Positions 1-9,098 of a stretch of 64,000 nt of DNA are shown piece by piece (within the stretch, counting starts at the first letter, position 1; the number at the start of each line of letters is the position of its first letter). Source of the stretch: Streptomyces sp. NBC_01231 (GTDB lineage: Bacteria; Actinomycetota; Actinomycetes; Streptomycetales; Streptomycetaceae); the NCBI GenBank assembly GCA_035999765.1, contig CP108521.1, forward strand, positions 6,696,001 to 6,760,000, read 5' to 3'. The notes under the pieces were generated by a model that saw only the letters and a list, made by a program, of their open reading frames with translations, was not told the origin of the DNA and ran no database searches. The translations under genes were made by a program, and so were the position numbers.

Positions 1-62
1 CTGTCTCACTCCTCGTCAATCCGTCTCGTGATCCGAGACTCATCCTCGAGAGGTCGTCTCCG

Positions 63-1781
63 ATGCGTCCACCGTCCCTCACAGCGCGCCGTGTGGCCGC
101 GGTATCCGTAGGCCTGGTTCTGGCAGCGGGCGCCGCGGCCTGCGGGCCCGAGGACAACGATGCCAAGGCGTCCGCCGGCGACTCCACGCCCCACAAGGGC
201 GGCACACTCACGGTCCTGAACTCCGCCCCGCAGCAGGACTTCGACCCGGCCCGCCTGTACACCTCCGGCGGCGGAAACGTCCCCTCCCTGGTGTTCCGTA
301 CGCTCACCACCCGCAACCGCGAGAACGGCGCGGCCGGCACCGAGGTCGTCCCGGACCTCGCCACCGACACCGGGCGCCCCAACAAGGACGCGACCGTCTG
401 GACGTACACCTTGAAGAAGGGGCTGAAGTACGAGGACGGCACCGCGATCACCTCGGCCGACATCAAGTACGGCATCGAGCGCTCCTTCGCCCCCGAGCTC
501 TCCGGCGGCGCCCCCTACCTGAGGGACTGGCTGGTCGGCGCGGCCGACTACCAGGGCCCCTACAAGGACAAGAAGGGGCTCTCGGCGATCGAGACGCCGG
601 ACGAGCGGACCATCGTCTTCCATCTGAACAAGCCCGAGGGCGAGTTCCCGTACCTGGCCACGCAGACGCAGACGACGCCCGTCCCGAAGAGCAAGGACAC
701 GGGAACGAAGTACGAGGAACACCCGGTCTCGTCCGGCCCGTACAAGGTCGTCACGAACGAGAACGACGGCGAGCACCTCGTCCTGGCGCGCAACACGAAC
801 TGGTCCGCCTCGACGGACGCCGAGCGCAAGGCGTACCCGGACAAGATCGACGTACGGTCCGGGCTGGACTCGTCCGTGATCAACCAGCGGCTGTCGGCGT
901 CCCAGGGGGCGGACGCGGCCGCGGTCACCACGGACACCAACCTGGGCCCGGCCGAGCTCGCGAAGGTGACCGGTGACAAGAAGCTGGCCGCGCGCGTCGG
1001 CACCGGCCACTTCGGTTACACGAATTACCTCGCGTTCAACCCGAACGTGAAGCCGTTCGACAACCCCAAGGTGCGGCAGGCGATCTCGTACGCCATCGAC
1101 CGCTCGTCCGTGATCAACGCGGCCGGTGGTTCCGCGCTCGCCGAGCCCGCCACCACGTTCCTGCCGGACCAGAAGTCCTTCGGATACACGCCCTACGACC
1201 TGTTCCCGGCGGGTGAGACCGGCAACGCGGCGAAGGCCAAGGAGCTGCTGAAGGAGGCCGGTCACGCGAACGGGCTCACCATCACCCTGGCCCACTCCAA
1301 CAGCAAGGACTTCGAGACCAGCCCCGAGATCGCGACCGCGGTCCAGGACGCGCTGAAGAAGGCCGGCATCACCGTCAAGCTCCAGGGTCTGGAGGACAAC
1401 GACTACTCCGACAAGATCCACAACGTGAAGACCGAGCCGGGTTTCTTCCTCGCCCACTGGGGTGCCGACTGGCCCTCGGGCGGCCCCTTCCTCGCTCCGA
1501 TCTTCGACGGTCGGCAGATCGTCAGGGACGGCGCGAACTTCAACACGGGCTTCCTCGACGACAAGTCGGTCAATGCCGAGATTGACGCGATCAACAAGTT
1601 GACTGATCTTGACGCTGCTGCCAAGAGGTGGGGTGCACTGGACAAGAAGATCGGCGAGCAGGCGTTGACCGTGCCGCTGTTCCACCCCGTCTACAAGCGG
1701 CTGTACGGGGAGGACATCAAGAACGTCGTGATCAGCGACTGGACCGGTGTTCTGGACATCTCGCAGGTCGCGGTCAAGTAA
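63..1781 (+). CDS. ABC transporter substrate-binding lipoprotein, family 5 (oligopeptide/dipeptide type)
   Basis: A 572-residue solute-binding protein of the DppA/OppA type, predicted to sit on the outer face of the membrane and hand peptides or similar solutes to the two permeases encoded next. The N-terminus is a lipoprotein signal peptide: Arg-rich start, hydrophobic stretch, lipobox LAAGAAAC-like with Cys27 as the lipidated residue. The body has the family pattern (YTLKKGLKYEDGTAITSAD near residues 115-135, 'FGYTNYLAFN' later). The ATG is preceded by a GAGAGG ribosome site at about 48-53. It opens a four-gene operon with permeases 4 nt and -4 nt away. The substrate cannot be read from the sequence. 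Only 62 bases lie upstream in the window, so its promoter is not judged. Confidence 0.93.
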   Translation: MRPPSLTARRVAAVSVGLVLAAGAAACGPEDNDAKASAGDSTPHKGGTLTVLNSAPQQDFDPARLYTSGGGNVPSLVFRTLTTRNRENGAAGTEVVPDLATDTGRPNKDATVWTYTLKKGLKYEDGTAITSADIKYGIERSFAPELSGGAPYLRDWLVGAADYQGPYKDKKGLSAIETPDERTIVFHLNKPEGEFPYLATQTQTTPVPKSKDTGTKYEEHPVSSGPYKVVTNENDGEHLVLARNTNWSASTDAERKAYPDKIDVRSGLDSSVINQRLSASQGADAAAVTTDTNLGPAELAKVTGDKKLAARVGTGHFGYTNYLAFNPNVKPFDNPKVRQAISYAIDRSSVINAAGGSALAEPATTFLPDQKSFGYTPYDLFPAGETGNAAKAKELLKEAGHANGLTITLAHSNSKDFETSPEIATAVQDALKKAGITVKLQGLEDNDYSDKIHNVKTEPGFFLAHWGADWPSGGPFLAPIFDGRQIVRDGANFNTGFLDDKSVNAEIDAINKLTDLDAAAKRWGALDKKIGEQALTVPLFHPVYKRLYGEDIKNVVISDWTGVLDISQVAVK

Positions 1782-1785
1782 CGCC

Positions 1786-2778
1786 ATGAGTGAGGCACTT
1801 GTCGCCTCCCAGGCCCCCGGGACGGACATCGTCGTCCCGGGGGCCTCCGGGGCTCGTCAGTTCTGGCGGCGGCTGCGCGTGCAGCGAGCCGCCCTCGTCG
1901 CGGCGGTCGTCGTCGCGCTGCTCGTCCTGGTCGCTCTCGCCGCGCCGCTGCTCACGGCGATCGAGGGCCAGGACCCGACCACTTATCACCCGTCATTGGT
2001 GGATTCGGCGCGCGGCGGCGTGCCTGTCGGATCCTTCGGCGGCGTCAGCGGCGACCACTGGCTCGGCGTCGAGCCGCAGACCGGACGCGACCTGTTCGCG
2101 CGGCTGGTGTACGGCGCGCGGGTCTCCCTGGGGGTCGCGCTGGCGGCGACCCTGGTGCAGGTCGCCATCGGTGTCGCGGTGGGCGTCGCGGCCGCCCTCG
2201 GCAACCGATGGATTGATCAACTGTTGAGCCGGGTCGCCGACATCATCGTCGCCATGCCACTGGTGATCATGGCGTTGGCGCTGCTGGCCATCGTGCCCAG
2301 CAGCTTCCCGAGGCCGGTGCTGGTCTCACTCATCATCGGCTTTGTCGCCTGGGGCACCATCGCCAAGATCACACGCGCCCAGACACTCAGCCTCAAGCAA
2401 CTCGACTACGTCGCCGCCGCACGGCTCAGCGGCTGGGGCACCGTCAGGATCGCCCGCCAGGAGTTGCTGCCCGGCCTGGCCGGGCCTGTCATCACCTACG
2501 CCGCGCTCATGGTGCCGGCCAACATCTCCATCGAGGCCGCCCTGTCCTTCCTCGGCGTCGGCGTGCGGCCGCCCACTCCGTCCTGGGGGCAGATGCTCAC
2601 CTCGGCCAACGTCTGGTACCAGGCGGCCCCGCAGTACCTGCTGCTGCCCGCGGGCGCCCTGTTCGTGACCGTGCTCGCGCTCACCGTCCTCGGTGACGGT
2701 GTCCGCACCGCCCTCGACCCACGCGCGGCCTCGCGCCTGCGCGTCGGCACCGGTCGGAGGCGGGAGGCGAAGGCATGA
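1786..2778 (+). CDS. ABC transporter permease, DppC/OppC type
   Basis: A 330-residue integral membrane permease of the peptide/nickel importer family. About six membrane segments follow a cytosolic N-terminal tail; the EAA-type coupling loop appears as AARLSGWGTVRIARQ, and the C-terminal half carries 'EAALSFLGVGVRPPTPSWG', a hallmark of DppC-like subunits. The ATG at 1786 begins 4 nt after the stop of the binding protein; an in-frame start at 1747 would overlap the upstream gene and is not preferred. The order C-type then B-type permease is the reverse of the usual dpp operon. Confidence 0.92.
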   Translation: MSEALVASQAPGTDIVVPGASGARQFWRRLRVQRAALVAAVVVALLVLVALAAPLLTAIEGQDPTTYHPSLVDSARGGVPVGSFGGVSGDHWLGVEPQTGRDLFARLVYGARVSLGVALAATLVQVAIGVAVGVAAALGNRWIDQLLSRVADIIVAMPLVIMALALLAIVPSSFPRPVLVSLIIGFVAWGTIAKITRAQTLSLKQLDYVAAARLSGWGTVRIARQELLPGLAGPVITYAALMVPANISIEAALSFLGVGVRPPTPSWGQMLTSANVWYQAAPQYLLLPAGALFVTVLALTVLGDGVRTALDPRAASRLRVGTGRRREAKA

Positions 2779-3773
2779 ACGGCTTCACCGGTTTCGTCCT
2801 GCGCCGTGGTGTCGGCGCCATGGCCACCCTCCTCGCGATCTCGGTGATCGTCTACGTGGTCTTCTACGCCACCCCTGGCAACGTCGCCCAGATCACCTGC
2901 GGTCCACGCTGTTCGCCGGAGCAGGTGCACCAGGTCGCCCAGCAGCTCAAGCTCGACGATCCGCTCTACCTGCGTTACTGGCACTTTCTGGAGGGCGTCT
3001 TCGTCGGTCAGGACTACTCGACCGGCACGTCCGTCGGGCACTGCTCGGCACCCTGCCTGGGGCTCTCGTACCAGAGCGATCAGCAGGTCACCCAGATCAT
3101 CCTCGGGAAGCTGCCGGTCAGCCTGTCACTGGTGTTCGGTGCGATGGCGCTCTGGCTGCTGCTGGGCGTGGGCACCGGCGTGCTCTCCGCCTGGCGGCGC
3201 GGCCGGTTCACCGAGCGGGCCCTGACCGGTGTCACCCTCGCGGGTGTCGCGACGCCCCCCTTCGTCATCGGCCTGGTCCTGATGATCGTGGTCTGCGGAC
3301 AACTGGGGCTGCTGCCTTTCCCGGAGTACGTCCCCTTCTCCGACGACCCGGAGCAGTGGGCGTGGAACCTGCTGCTGCCGTGGCTCACCCTCGCCCTTGG
3401 TGAGGCGGCCTACTTCGCCAGGCTGACCCGGGCGTCGATGCTCGAGACGCTCAGCGAGGACCACATCCGCACCTTCCGGTCCTACGGCGTCGGCGAGCGG
3501 TCGATCGTCGGCCGACACGCGCTGCGGGGCGCCCTGGCGCCGATCATCGCGCTGAACGCCAACGACTTCGGCTCCGCGGTCGGCGGCGCCGTTCTCATCG
3601 AGACCCTCTTCGGCCTGCCCGGTATCGGACAGGAACTGGTCCATGCCGTCAACGTGGTCGACCTGCCGGTGGTCGTCGGCATGGTCCTGGTCATCGGCTT
3701 CTTCGTGGTCGTCGCCAACGCCGTCGCGGACGTGCTGTACGCGGTGGCCGACCGACGGGTGGTACTGACGTGA
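2775..3773 (+). CDS. ABC transporter permease, DppB/OppB type
   Basis: A 332-residue partner permease, starting inside the stop of the previous gene (ATGA overlap), so translation is probably coupled. The first membrane segment is at residues 12-32 and the EAA loop lies in 'MLETLSEDHIRTFRSYGV'. The loop between the first two membrane segments, which faces outward in this family, contains four cysteines as CGPRC and CSAPC; such pairs are unusual in DppB proteins and could form disulfides. It is followed by the ATPase gene with another 4-nt overlap. Confidence 0.92.
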   Translation: MNGFTGFVLRRGVGAMATLLAISVIVYVVFYATPGNVAQITCGPRCSPEQVHQVAQQLKLDDPLYLRYWHFLEGVFVGQDYSTGTSVGHCSAPCLGLSYQSDQQVTQIILGKLPVSLSLVFGAMALWLLLGVGTGVLSAWRRGRFTERALTGVTLAGVATPPFVIGLVLMIVVCGQLGLLPFPEYVPFSDDPEQWAWNLLLPWLTLALGEAAYFARLTRASMLETLSEDHIRTFRSYGVGERSIVGRHALRGALAPIIALNANDFGSAVGGAVLIETLFGLPGIGQELVHAVNVVDLPVVVGMVLVIGFFVVVANAVADVLYAVADRRVVLT

Positions 3774-5437
3774 GCGACTTTCAGAAGGCTCCTTCCCGCA
3801 GTCTCGTCGACGTGCGGGACCTGTCCGTCGAGTTCGGCGAGCTGCGTGCCGTCGACGGGCTCTCCTTCCGGCTGGAGCGGGGCGCCGCCCTCGCCCTGGT
3901 CGGTGAGTCCGGCTCCGGCAAGTCCACGGTCGCCTCGGCCCTGCTGGGCCTGCACCGCGGCACCGGCGCGCGCGTCGGCGGCTCGGTCACGGTCGCCGGT
4001 GTCGACGTACGACAGGCGTCGGACGACGCGTTGCGGCGGCTGCGGGGCGCGAAGGCCGCGATGGTCTTCCAGGACCCGCTGTCGTCCCTCGACCCGTACT
4101 ACGCGATCGGGGACCAGATCGCCGAGGTGTACCGCGTGCACACGCGGGCGTCGCGCCGGGCGGCACGCGCGCGTGCGGTGGAGGTACTGGACCGGGTGGG
4201 GATCCCGGACGCACCGAGGCGGTCACGTTCCCGTCCGCACGAGTTCAGCGGTGGCATGCGACAGCGTGCCCTCATCGCGATGGCGCTGGCCTGCGAACCC
4301 GAACTGCTGATCGCCGACGAGCCGACGACCGCGCTCGACGTCACCGTCCAGGCCCAGATCCTCGACCTGCTGCACACGCTGCGCGAGGAGACCGGCATGG
4401 GGCTGCTGCTCGTCACGCACGACGTGGGTGTCGCCGCCGAGAGCGTCGACGAGGTCCTCGTCATGCGGCACGGGAGGGTTGTCGAGCACGGGCCTGTCGC
4501 AGCAGTGCTGAGGGAGCCCGCGCAGCCGTACACCCGCGAACTGCTGGACGCGGTCCCGCGCGTGGACGCGCCCCGCGCACCCTCCCGGGCGTCCGACGAG
4601 GTCGTTCTGGAGGCGACCGGCCTGCGTCGCGAATTCGGGCGCGGGAAGCGGGCGTTCGCGGCCGTGGACGATGTGTCGGTGACGATCCGGCGCGGCGAGA
4701 CCCTCGGCATCGTGGGCGAGAGCGGCAGCGGCAAGACGACCCTGGGCCGGATGCTCGTAGGGCTCCTGGAGCCGACGGCGGGGGAGGTGCGCTACGAGGG
4801 ACACGCGCGCGTGGGAGTGCGTCCCGCCGTGCAGATGGTCTTCCAGGACCCGGTCTCCTCCCTCAACCCCCGCCGCAGTGTGGGCGAGTCGATCGCCGAC
4901 CCGTTGCGGGCGCGCGGAGCGGGGGGCCTCCCGCTCGGGCGAAGCCGAGAGCGGGGGAAGGACGAGGGGCGCATCCGGGGGCGTGTGGCGGAACTGCTGG
5001 AGCGCGTGGGGCTCGAAGCCGCGCACTACGACCGCTACCCGCACGAGTTCAGCGGCGGACAGCGCCAGCGCGTGGGCATCGCGCGGGCGCTCGCGGCCGA
5101 CCCGCGCGTCATCGTCTGCGACGAGCCCGTGTCCGCGCTGGACGTCACCACCCAGGCCCAGGTGGTCGCCCTGCTCGGCGAGTTGCAGCGGGAACTCGGA
5201 CTCGCCCTCGTGTTCGTCGCGCACGACCTCGCAGTCGTGCGTCAGGTCAGCGACCGGGTCGCGGTGATGCGCCGCGGGCGGCTCGTCGAGTCCGGCCCGT
5301 CCGACGAGGTGTACGACAACCCGCAGGACCCGTACACCAAGCAACTCCTGGCCGCCGTGCCCGCACTCGACCCGGAGCTCGCGGCACGGCGCAGGGCGAC
5401 CCGGCACGAGCCGGCCGTGACGACCGAACGTCTGTGA
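3770..5437 (+). CDS. Fused double ABC ATPase (DppD-DppF type)
   Basis: A 555-residue protein with two complete nucleotide-binding domains that would power the preceding permeases. Domain 1: Walker [10 protein letters not shown] at residues 45-53, signature FSGGMRQR, Walker [13 protein letters not shown]. Domain 2: Walker [10 protein letters not shown] near residue 320, signature FSGGQRQR, Walker [13 protein letters not shown]. Each domain ends in the peptide-transporter C-terminal tail ([14 protein letters not shown] in the second). The GTG start overlaps the previous stop by 4 nt. The last codons and the stop lie inside a 17-bp tandem repeat (5417-5467). Confidence 0.94.
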   Translation: MSDFQKAPSRSLVDVRDLSVEFGELRAVDGLSFRLERGAALALVGESGSGKSTVASALLGLHRGTGARVGGSVTVAGVDVRQASDDALRRLRGAKAAMVFQDPLSSLDPYYAIGDQIAEVYRVHTRASRRAARARAVEVLDRVGIPDAPRRSRSRPHEFSGGMRQRALIAMALACEPELLIADEPTTALDVTVQAQILDLLHTLREETGMGLLLVTHDVGVAAESVDEVLVMRHGRVVEHGPVAAVLREPAQPYTRELLDAVPRVDAPRAPSRASDEVVLEATGLRREFGRGKRAFAAVDDVSVTIRRGETLGIVGESGSGKTTLGRMLVGLLEPTAGEVRYEGHARVGVRPAVQMVFQDPVSSLNPRRSVGESIADPLRARGAGGLPLGRSRERGKDEGRIRGRVAELLERVGLEAAHYDRYPHEFSGGQRQRVGIARALAADPRVIVCDEPVSALDVTTQAQVVALLGELQRELGLALVFVAHDLAVVRQVSDRVAVMRRGRLVESGPSDEVYDNPQDPYTKQLLAAVPALDPELAARRRATRHEPAVTTERL

Positions 5438-5467
5438 CGACCGAACGTCTGTGGCGACCGAACGTCT
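5417..5467 (+). repeat. Three tandem 17-bp repeats spanning a stop codon
   Basis: GTGACGACCGAACGTCT occurs at 5417-5433 and 5434-5450, then with one change (A to G) at 5451-5467, followed by a decayed copy from 5468. The stop codon (TGA, 5435-5437) of the ATPase gene lies in the second copy. Because 17 is not a multiple of 3, gain or loss of a copy would only alter the tail after the first unit. Confidence 0.9.
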
Positions 5468-5678
5468 GTGACGACTGCCCACCTGTGACGATACGTGCGC
5501 GAATGATCTCTTAGCGCGATCGAACGCCACCCGCACGGGAAAGTTACGACCGTTCACCCCTTTTGGTGGCGCGACGGACAACCGTCCGTCGCGCCACCGC
5601 CTTGTCCGCATACGTTCGTCCCGCTGCGAGCCGCCGGGCCAACGGCGGCTCTCCATACGGGAGATCGGGGGTGCGCTC

Positions 5679-7382
5679 GTGCGCATCGGACTGCTTACGG
5701 AGGGTGGCTATCCGTATGTGAGCGGTGACGCCAGGCTCTGGTGCGACCGGCTCGTGCGCGGGCTTGAGCAGCACGAGTTCGACATCTACGCGCTCAGTCG
5801 CAGCGAACGCCAGGAGGACGAGGGCTGGGTCCCGCTGCCGCCGCAGGTCAGCAGGGTGCGTACGGCACCGCTGTGGACCGCGGAGGACGACGGGGTGGTG
5901 TATGGACGGCGTGCGCGCCGGCGGTTCGCCGAGTGTTACGGCGAGTTGGCGGCCTCGTTGTGTCACGGGGGTCGGTCAGACGCTTCCGGGGGGCCGTCCA
6001 CCTCAGAGGCGGACCGTTTCGCCAGCGCGCTGTACGGGCTCGCCGAACTTGCCCGCGACGAAGGCGGGCTGGTGGGGGCGCTCCGTTCCGAGGTCGCCGT
6101 GCGTGCCCTCGAACGCGCCTGTCGTGCGCCCGGCGCGCCTCGTGCGGCGCGCCAGGCGCGTGTACCCGAACTGCTCGCCGTCGCCGGGCATCTGGAGCGT
6201 GCCCTGCGCCCCCTTTCGCTCGACTGGTACGAGGACGAAGGGCTCGGCTCCGTCGACCTGTGCCACGCCGCGTCCGGCGGCCCCGCGGTCCTGCCCGGGC
6301 TGCTCGCGCGCCACTTCACCGGTGTGCCCCTGCTGGTGACCGAGTACGGCGTGCGGCTGCGCACCCACTACCTGACCGCGACGGAGGCCGCACCCGCCGT
6401 GCGGGTCCTGCTCACCGCCTTCCACGGCAGGCTCGCCGCCGAGGCCTACGGGCGGGCTGCGATCGTCACGCCCGGCAACGCGCACGCCCGTCGCTGGCAG
6501 GAGCGCTGCGGCGCGGACCACGACAAGCTCCGCACGGTCTACCCGGGCATGGACGCCTCGGACTTCACGGAGGTCGGCGAGGCGCCGGAGTGCGCGGCTC
6601 CCGACACCCTCGTCTGGGTGGGCCGGGTGGAACCGGCCAAGGACCTGGTGTCCTTGCTGCACGCCTTCGCCGATATCCGCAAGGAGGAGCCCAAGACCCG
6701 GCTGCGCATCGTCGGCGCCCCCGCGGGCCCCGAGGGCGCCGCCTACCTCGGGCACTGCAAGGCGCTGGCCGCGCAGCTCTTCCCGGACGAGGCCGACGGG
6801 CCGCACGCAGTCGGCGACAACCCGGTGTCCTTCGAGGAGCGAGGCGGCCCTGACCTGCCGACCCTCGCCGACGTGTACGCCGCGGGCTCCGTGGCCGTCC
6901 TGTCCAGTGTGGTCGAGGGTTTCCCCATCAGCCTGATCGAGGCCATGTTCTGCGGTCGCGCGACGGTCTCCACCGATGTCGGCGCGGTCGTGGAGGTCAT
7001 CGGCGGCACCGGACTGGTCGTGCCCCCGCGCAATCCGCGGGCGCTCGCCGATGCGTGCCTGGCGCTGCTGCGCGACCCCGAGCGCCGTGCGCGCCTGGGA
7101 GCCGCCGCACGCGCCCGTGCGCTCGAACTGTTCACCGTCGAGCAGAACATCTCGGCATTTCACGGCATTTACCTGGAGATCGTCTCGCGTAATCCGGTCC
7201 GCCACATCGTCCTCGACCACACCGGAGAGCCCCTGCCGTTCGCCGCGCCCGCCGAGTCCCACGTACCCGGCAGCTGGACCGAGCGCGGCGGGCGGGTCGT
7301 GGCTCGCGGCGGACCCGGCTGGGCGGCGGAGCCGCAGGGCCGGGCCACGGCACCGATCGCCGCGGCGGAGGGAGCGTCATGA
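5679..7382 (+). CDS. GT4 glycosyltransferase with PelF-like N-terminal domain (DUF3492)
   Basis: A 567-residue cytosolic glycosyltransferase of family GT4. The N-terminus 'LLTEGGYPYVSG' is the signature of the DUF3492 domain found in PelF, the polymerising transferase of Pel polysaccharide synthesis. The C-terminal Rossmann half has VWVGRVEPAKD for nucleotide-sugar binding and the retaining-enzyme motif EGFPISLIE (Glu413 and Glu421). The GTG start was chosen because the PelF-like motif begins there. The gene opens a cassette in which all following genes overlap or nearly touch: membrane protein, epimerase, spherulin-4-like protein. This supports exopolysaccharide synthesis, but the sugar and product are not known. 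Confidence 0.85.
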   Translation: MRIGLLTEGGYPYVSGDARLWCDRLVRGLEQHEFDIYALSRSERQEDEGWVPLPPQVSRVRTAPLWTAEDDGVVYGRRARRRFAECYGELAASLCHGGRSDASGGPSTSEADRFASALYGLAELARDEGGLVGALRSEVAVRALERACRAPGAPRAARQARVPELLAVAGHLERALRPLSLDWYEDEGLGSVDLCHAASGGPAVLPGLLARHFTGVPLLVTEYGVRLRTHYLTATEAAPAVRVLLTAFHGRLAAEAYGRAAIVTPGNAHARRWQERCGADHDKLRTVYPGMDASDFTEVGEAPECAAPDTLVWVGRVEPAKDLVSLLHAFADIRKEEPKTRLRIVGAPAGPEGAAYLGHCKALAAQLFPDEADGPHAVGDNPVSFEERGGPDLPTLADVYAAGSVAVLSSVVEGFPISLIEAMFCGRATVSTDVGAVVEVIGGTGLVVPPRNPRALADACLALLRDPERRARLGAAARARALELFTVEQNISAFHGIYLEIVSRNPVRHIVLDHTGEPLPFAAPAESHVPGSWTERGGRVVARGGPGWAAEPQGRATAPIAAAEGAS

Positions 7383-8818
7383 GCGGACTGGGCGAGTTGG
7401 ACCGCCCCGGAAGCCCGAGTGGCGCCGGGCCGTGGGACCCGCGGTCGCAGGAGTGGCACACGGCGGAGACGGACTCGGGGAAACCGTCCGTACACGAGAC
7501 GTCCGTACACGAGACGTCCGTACACGAGACGGCCGTACACGAGACGTCCGTACACGAGACGTCCGTACACGAGACGTCCGTACACGAGACGGCTGACCCC
7601 GACCCTCATGCCGATGCCGATGCCGATGCCGATGCCGATGCCGAGGTCGAGGCAGGGGCCGTCGTCGGGGCCACCGGCGGCATCGGCGGTGCCGAGGCTC
7701 CCGGAGCCCGCGCGACCGTCCCCACCGCCCGCCGCGCCGGCGCGGACCCGGTGAAAGCGCTGATGCACCGTCACCGGGAACTGTGCGAACGTGCCGTGGA
7801 CCCCCTGGAGATCGCGGCGGGCCTGGAGGCCCACGGCGTCACCGACCGCACCGCGGCCCGCTTCCGACACCGTGACGTCTTCTCCCTCGCCGAGGAGATG
7901 TACGCCCGTGTCCCGCGCGACGGCGAAACGGCCCCGAGCCCCGCCCCGCGGGAGGCCCAGCGGGCGGGCGCCGGCCGGGTCGTGCTCGCCCTCCTGCCCG
8001 GCGCCCTCTGCACGGGCATGGTGGTCGGCCTGCACCTCACCCATGGACGAGCCCGCCTGGCCATCGCCGGCGGGGGTGTTATCGCCGTGGCCCTCGGCGT
8101 GCGTGCCGCGCTCCCCCGCGGCCCGCTCGGCACCCGGGCCCGCACCCACCCGAACGCCACCGGCGTTTGGACGTGCTGGCTTCTGGCCTGCGCCCTCCTC
8201 GGTGACGGGCTGCTCGGCGCGGCCCTGGCCGGCGGCCCCGACGGCCTCCCCGACGGCACCGCGAACGCCCCCTGGCCCGTCGCCACGGCCCCCGCCCTGG
8301 CCCTCGCCTGGGCCTGTGCGCCCGCCGCCTGGATCAGCCACCTCTTCGCCGTCCGCGCCGACCGCAGACTGACCGCCAGCCGAGGCCTGGAGGACTTCGC
8401 CGCCTCCGTACGCCCTCTCCTGCTGGGCTCGTTCGCCCTGTTCCTCGTCGCCCTCACCGTCCTCCTGGCCGCAACCGGCCCGGCCCTCGACGCATCGCCT
8501 CCCTACGCCCAGACCCTCACCCTGGGCGCCCTCCTGCTCCTCGCCCGCCTCCTCACCGTCCACCGCTTCATCCACGCCCCTAAGGCCGTCCTGGCGGCCA
8601 CCGCGACCTCTCAGGTGGTGGCCCTGGCCACCGTCTTCGCGGCCCGCCTCCCCGGCTGCGGCCTCCTGGCGGTCCCCGTCCAGACGATCACCGACGCCTG
8701 GGGCCCGGGCGCCCTCCCGACCCTCACCTGCGGTCTGGGCGCCCTGACCCTCCTGGTCCACGCGATGCGCACGCTGACCCGGGCGTCGGCTCACGCCCGC
8801 CCCGGTGAGCAGCCATGA
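7379..8818 (+). CDS. Polytopic membrane protein with tandem-repeat N-terminal region, unknown function
   Basis: A 479-residue protein starting in the stop of the glycosyltransferase gene (ATGA). The first ~120 residues are hydrophilic and low-complexity: seven copies of a five-residue unit (SVHET, once AVHET), then an alternating Ala-Asp run. A short conserved-looking block (about residues 120-180, 'MHRHRELCERAVDPLEIAAGL') follows, then about eight hydrophobic segments to the end. In a Pel-like pathway this position would suit a polymer export or synthase-partner protein (PelG role), but no family motif identifies it and it has fewer predicted segments than PelG. Function is not assigned. Confidence 0.8.
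   Translation: MSGLGELDRPGSPSGAGPWDPRSQEWHTAETDSGKPSVHETSVHETSVHETAVHETSVHETSVHETSVHETADPDPHADADADADADAEVEAGAVVGATGGIGGAEAPGARATVPTARRAGADPVKALMHRHRELCERAVDPLEIAAGLEAHGVTDRTAARFRHRDVFSLAEEMYARVPRDGETAPSPAPREAQRAGAGRVVLALLPGALCTGMVVGLHLTHGRARLAIAGGGVIAVALGVRAALPRGPLGTRARTHPNATGVWTCWLLACALLGDGLLGAALAGGPDGLPDGTANAPWPVATAPALALAWACAPAAWISHLFAVRADRRLTASRGLEDFAASVRPLLLGSFALFLVALTVLLAATGPALDASPPYAQTLTLGALLLLARLLTVHRFIHAPKAVLAATATSQVVALATVFAARLPGCGLLAVPVQTITDAWGPGALPTLTCGLGALTLLVHAMRTLTRASAHARPGEQP
7486..7642 (+). repeat. 15-bp tandem repeat (7 copies) followed by (GATGCC)n
   Basis: GTCCGTACACGAGAC is repeated head to tail at 7486-7590 (copy 4 has GG for GT at the start). After an 16-bp spacer, CATGCC plus five GATGCC units occupy 7607-7642. 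Both unit lengths are multiples of three, so copy-number change would keep the reading frame and only change the length of the SVHET and Ala-Asp linkers of the membrane protein. Confidence 0.95.
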
Positions 8819-9050
8819 CCGCCGTACCGCAAGGCGCCGACTGCCGACTGCCGACGCCCCGCACACCCGCCCGGGAGAACCCGCACCAGCACTACACGCA
8901 CAGCACGCCACAGGAACCCCGGCCCCCGCGCCACAAGCACCCGCGACCGCGACCGCGCCTGAGTGTGCGGGCCGCTGCAGGCACCCGGCCCCGGAACCGC
9001 AGGCACCTGCACCCGCACACGCACCACCTCTGCTCGAAGGAGACCACCAA

Positions 9051-9098
9051 ATGATCACCTCCCGACCCGACGCCTCGGCCCCGGGAGCAGCCCGATGA
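9051..9098 (+). CDS. Possible 15-codon leader peptide
   Basis: An ATG with an excellent ribosome site (GAAGGAG, 9037-9043) starts a 15-residue frame (MITSRPDASAPGAAR) whose TGA overlaps the ATG of the epimerase gene (ATGA at 9095-9098). It may exist to couple translation into the epimerase across the 276-nt gap after the membrane protein gene. The gap also holds a His/Pro/Arg-rich frame from 8815 that I do not regard as a convincing gene. Confidence 0.3.
   Translation: MITSRPDASAPGAAR

Noticed and set aside
7486..7590. 15-bp repeats as a CRISPR-like array
   Set aside because: Units are contiguous without spacers and encode an in-frame SVHET repeat.
8815..9054. 79-codon frame overlapping the stop of the membrane-protein gene
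   Set aside because: His/Pro/Arg-rich, no motif, no ribosome site of its own; the neighbouring frame is equally open. The overlap alone is not enough.
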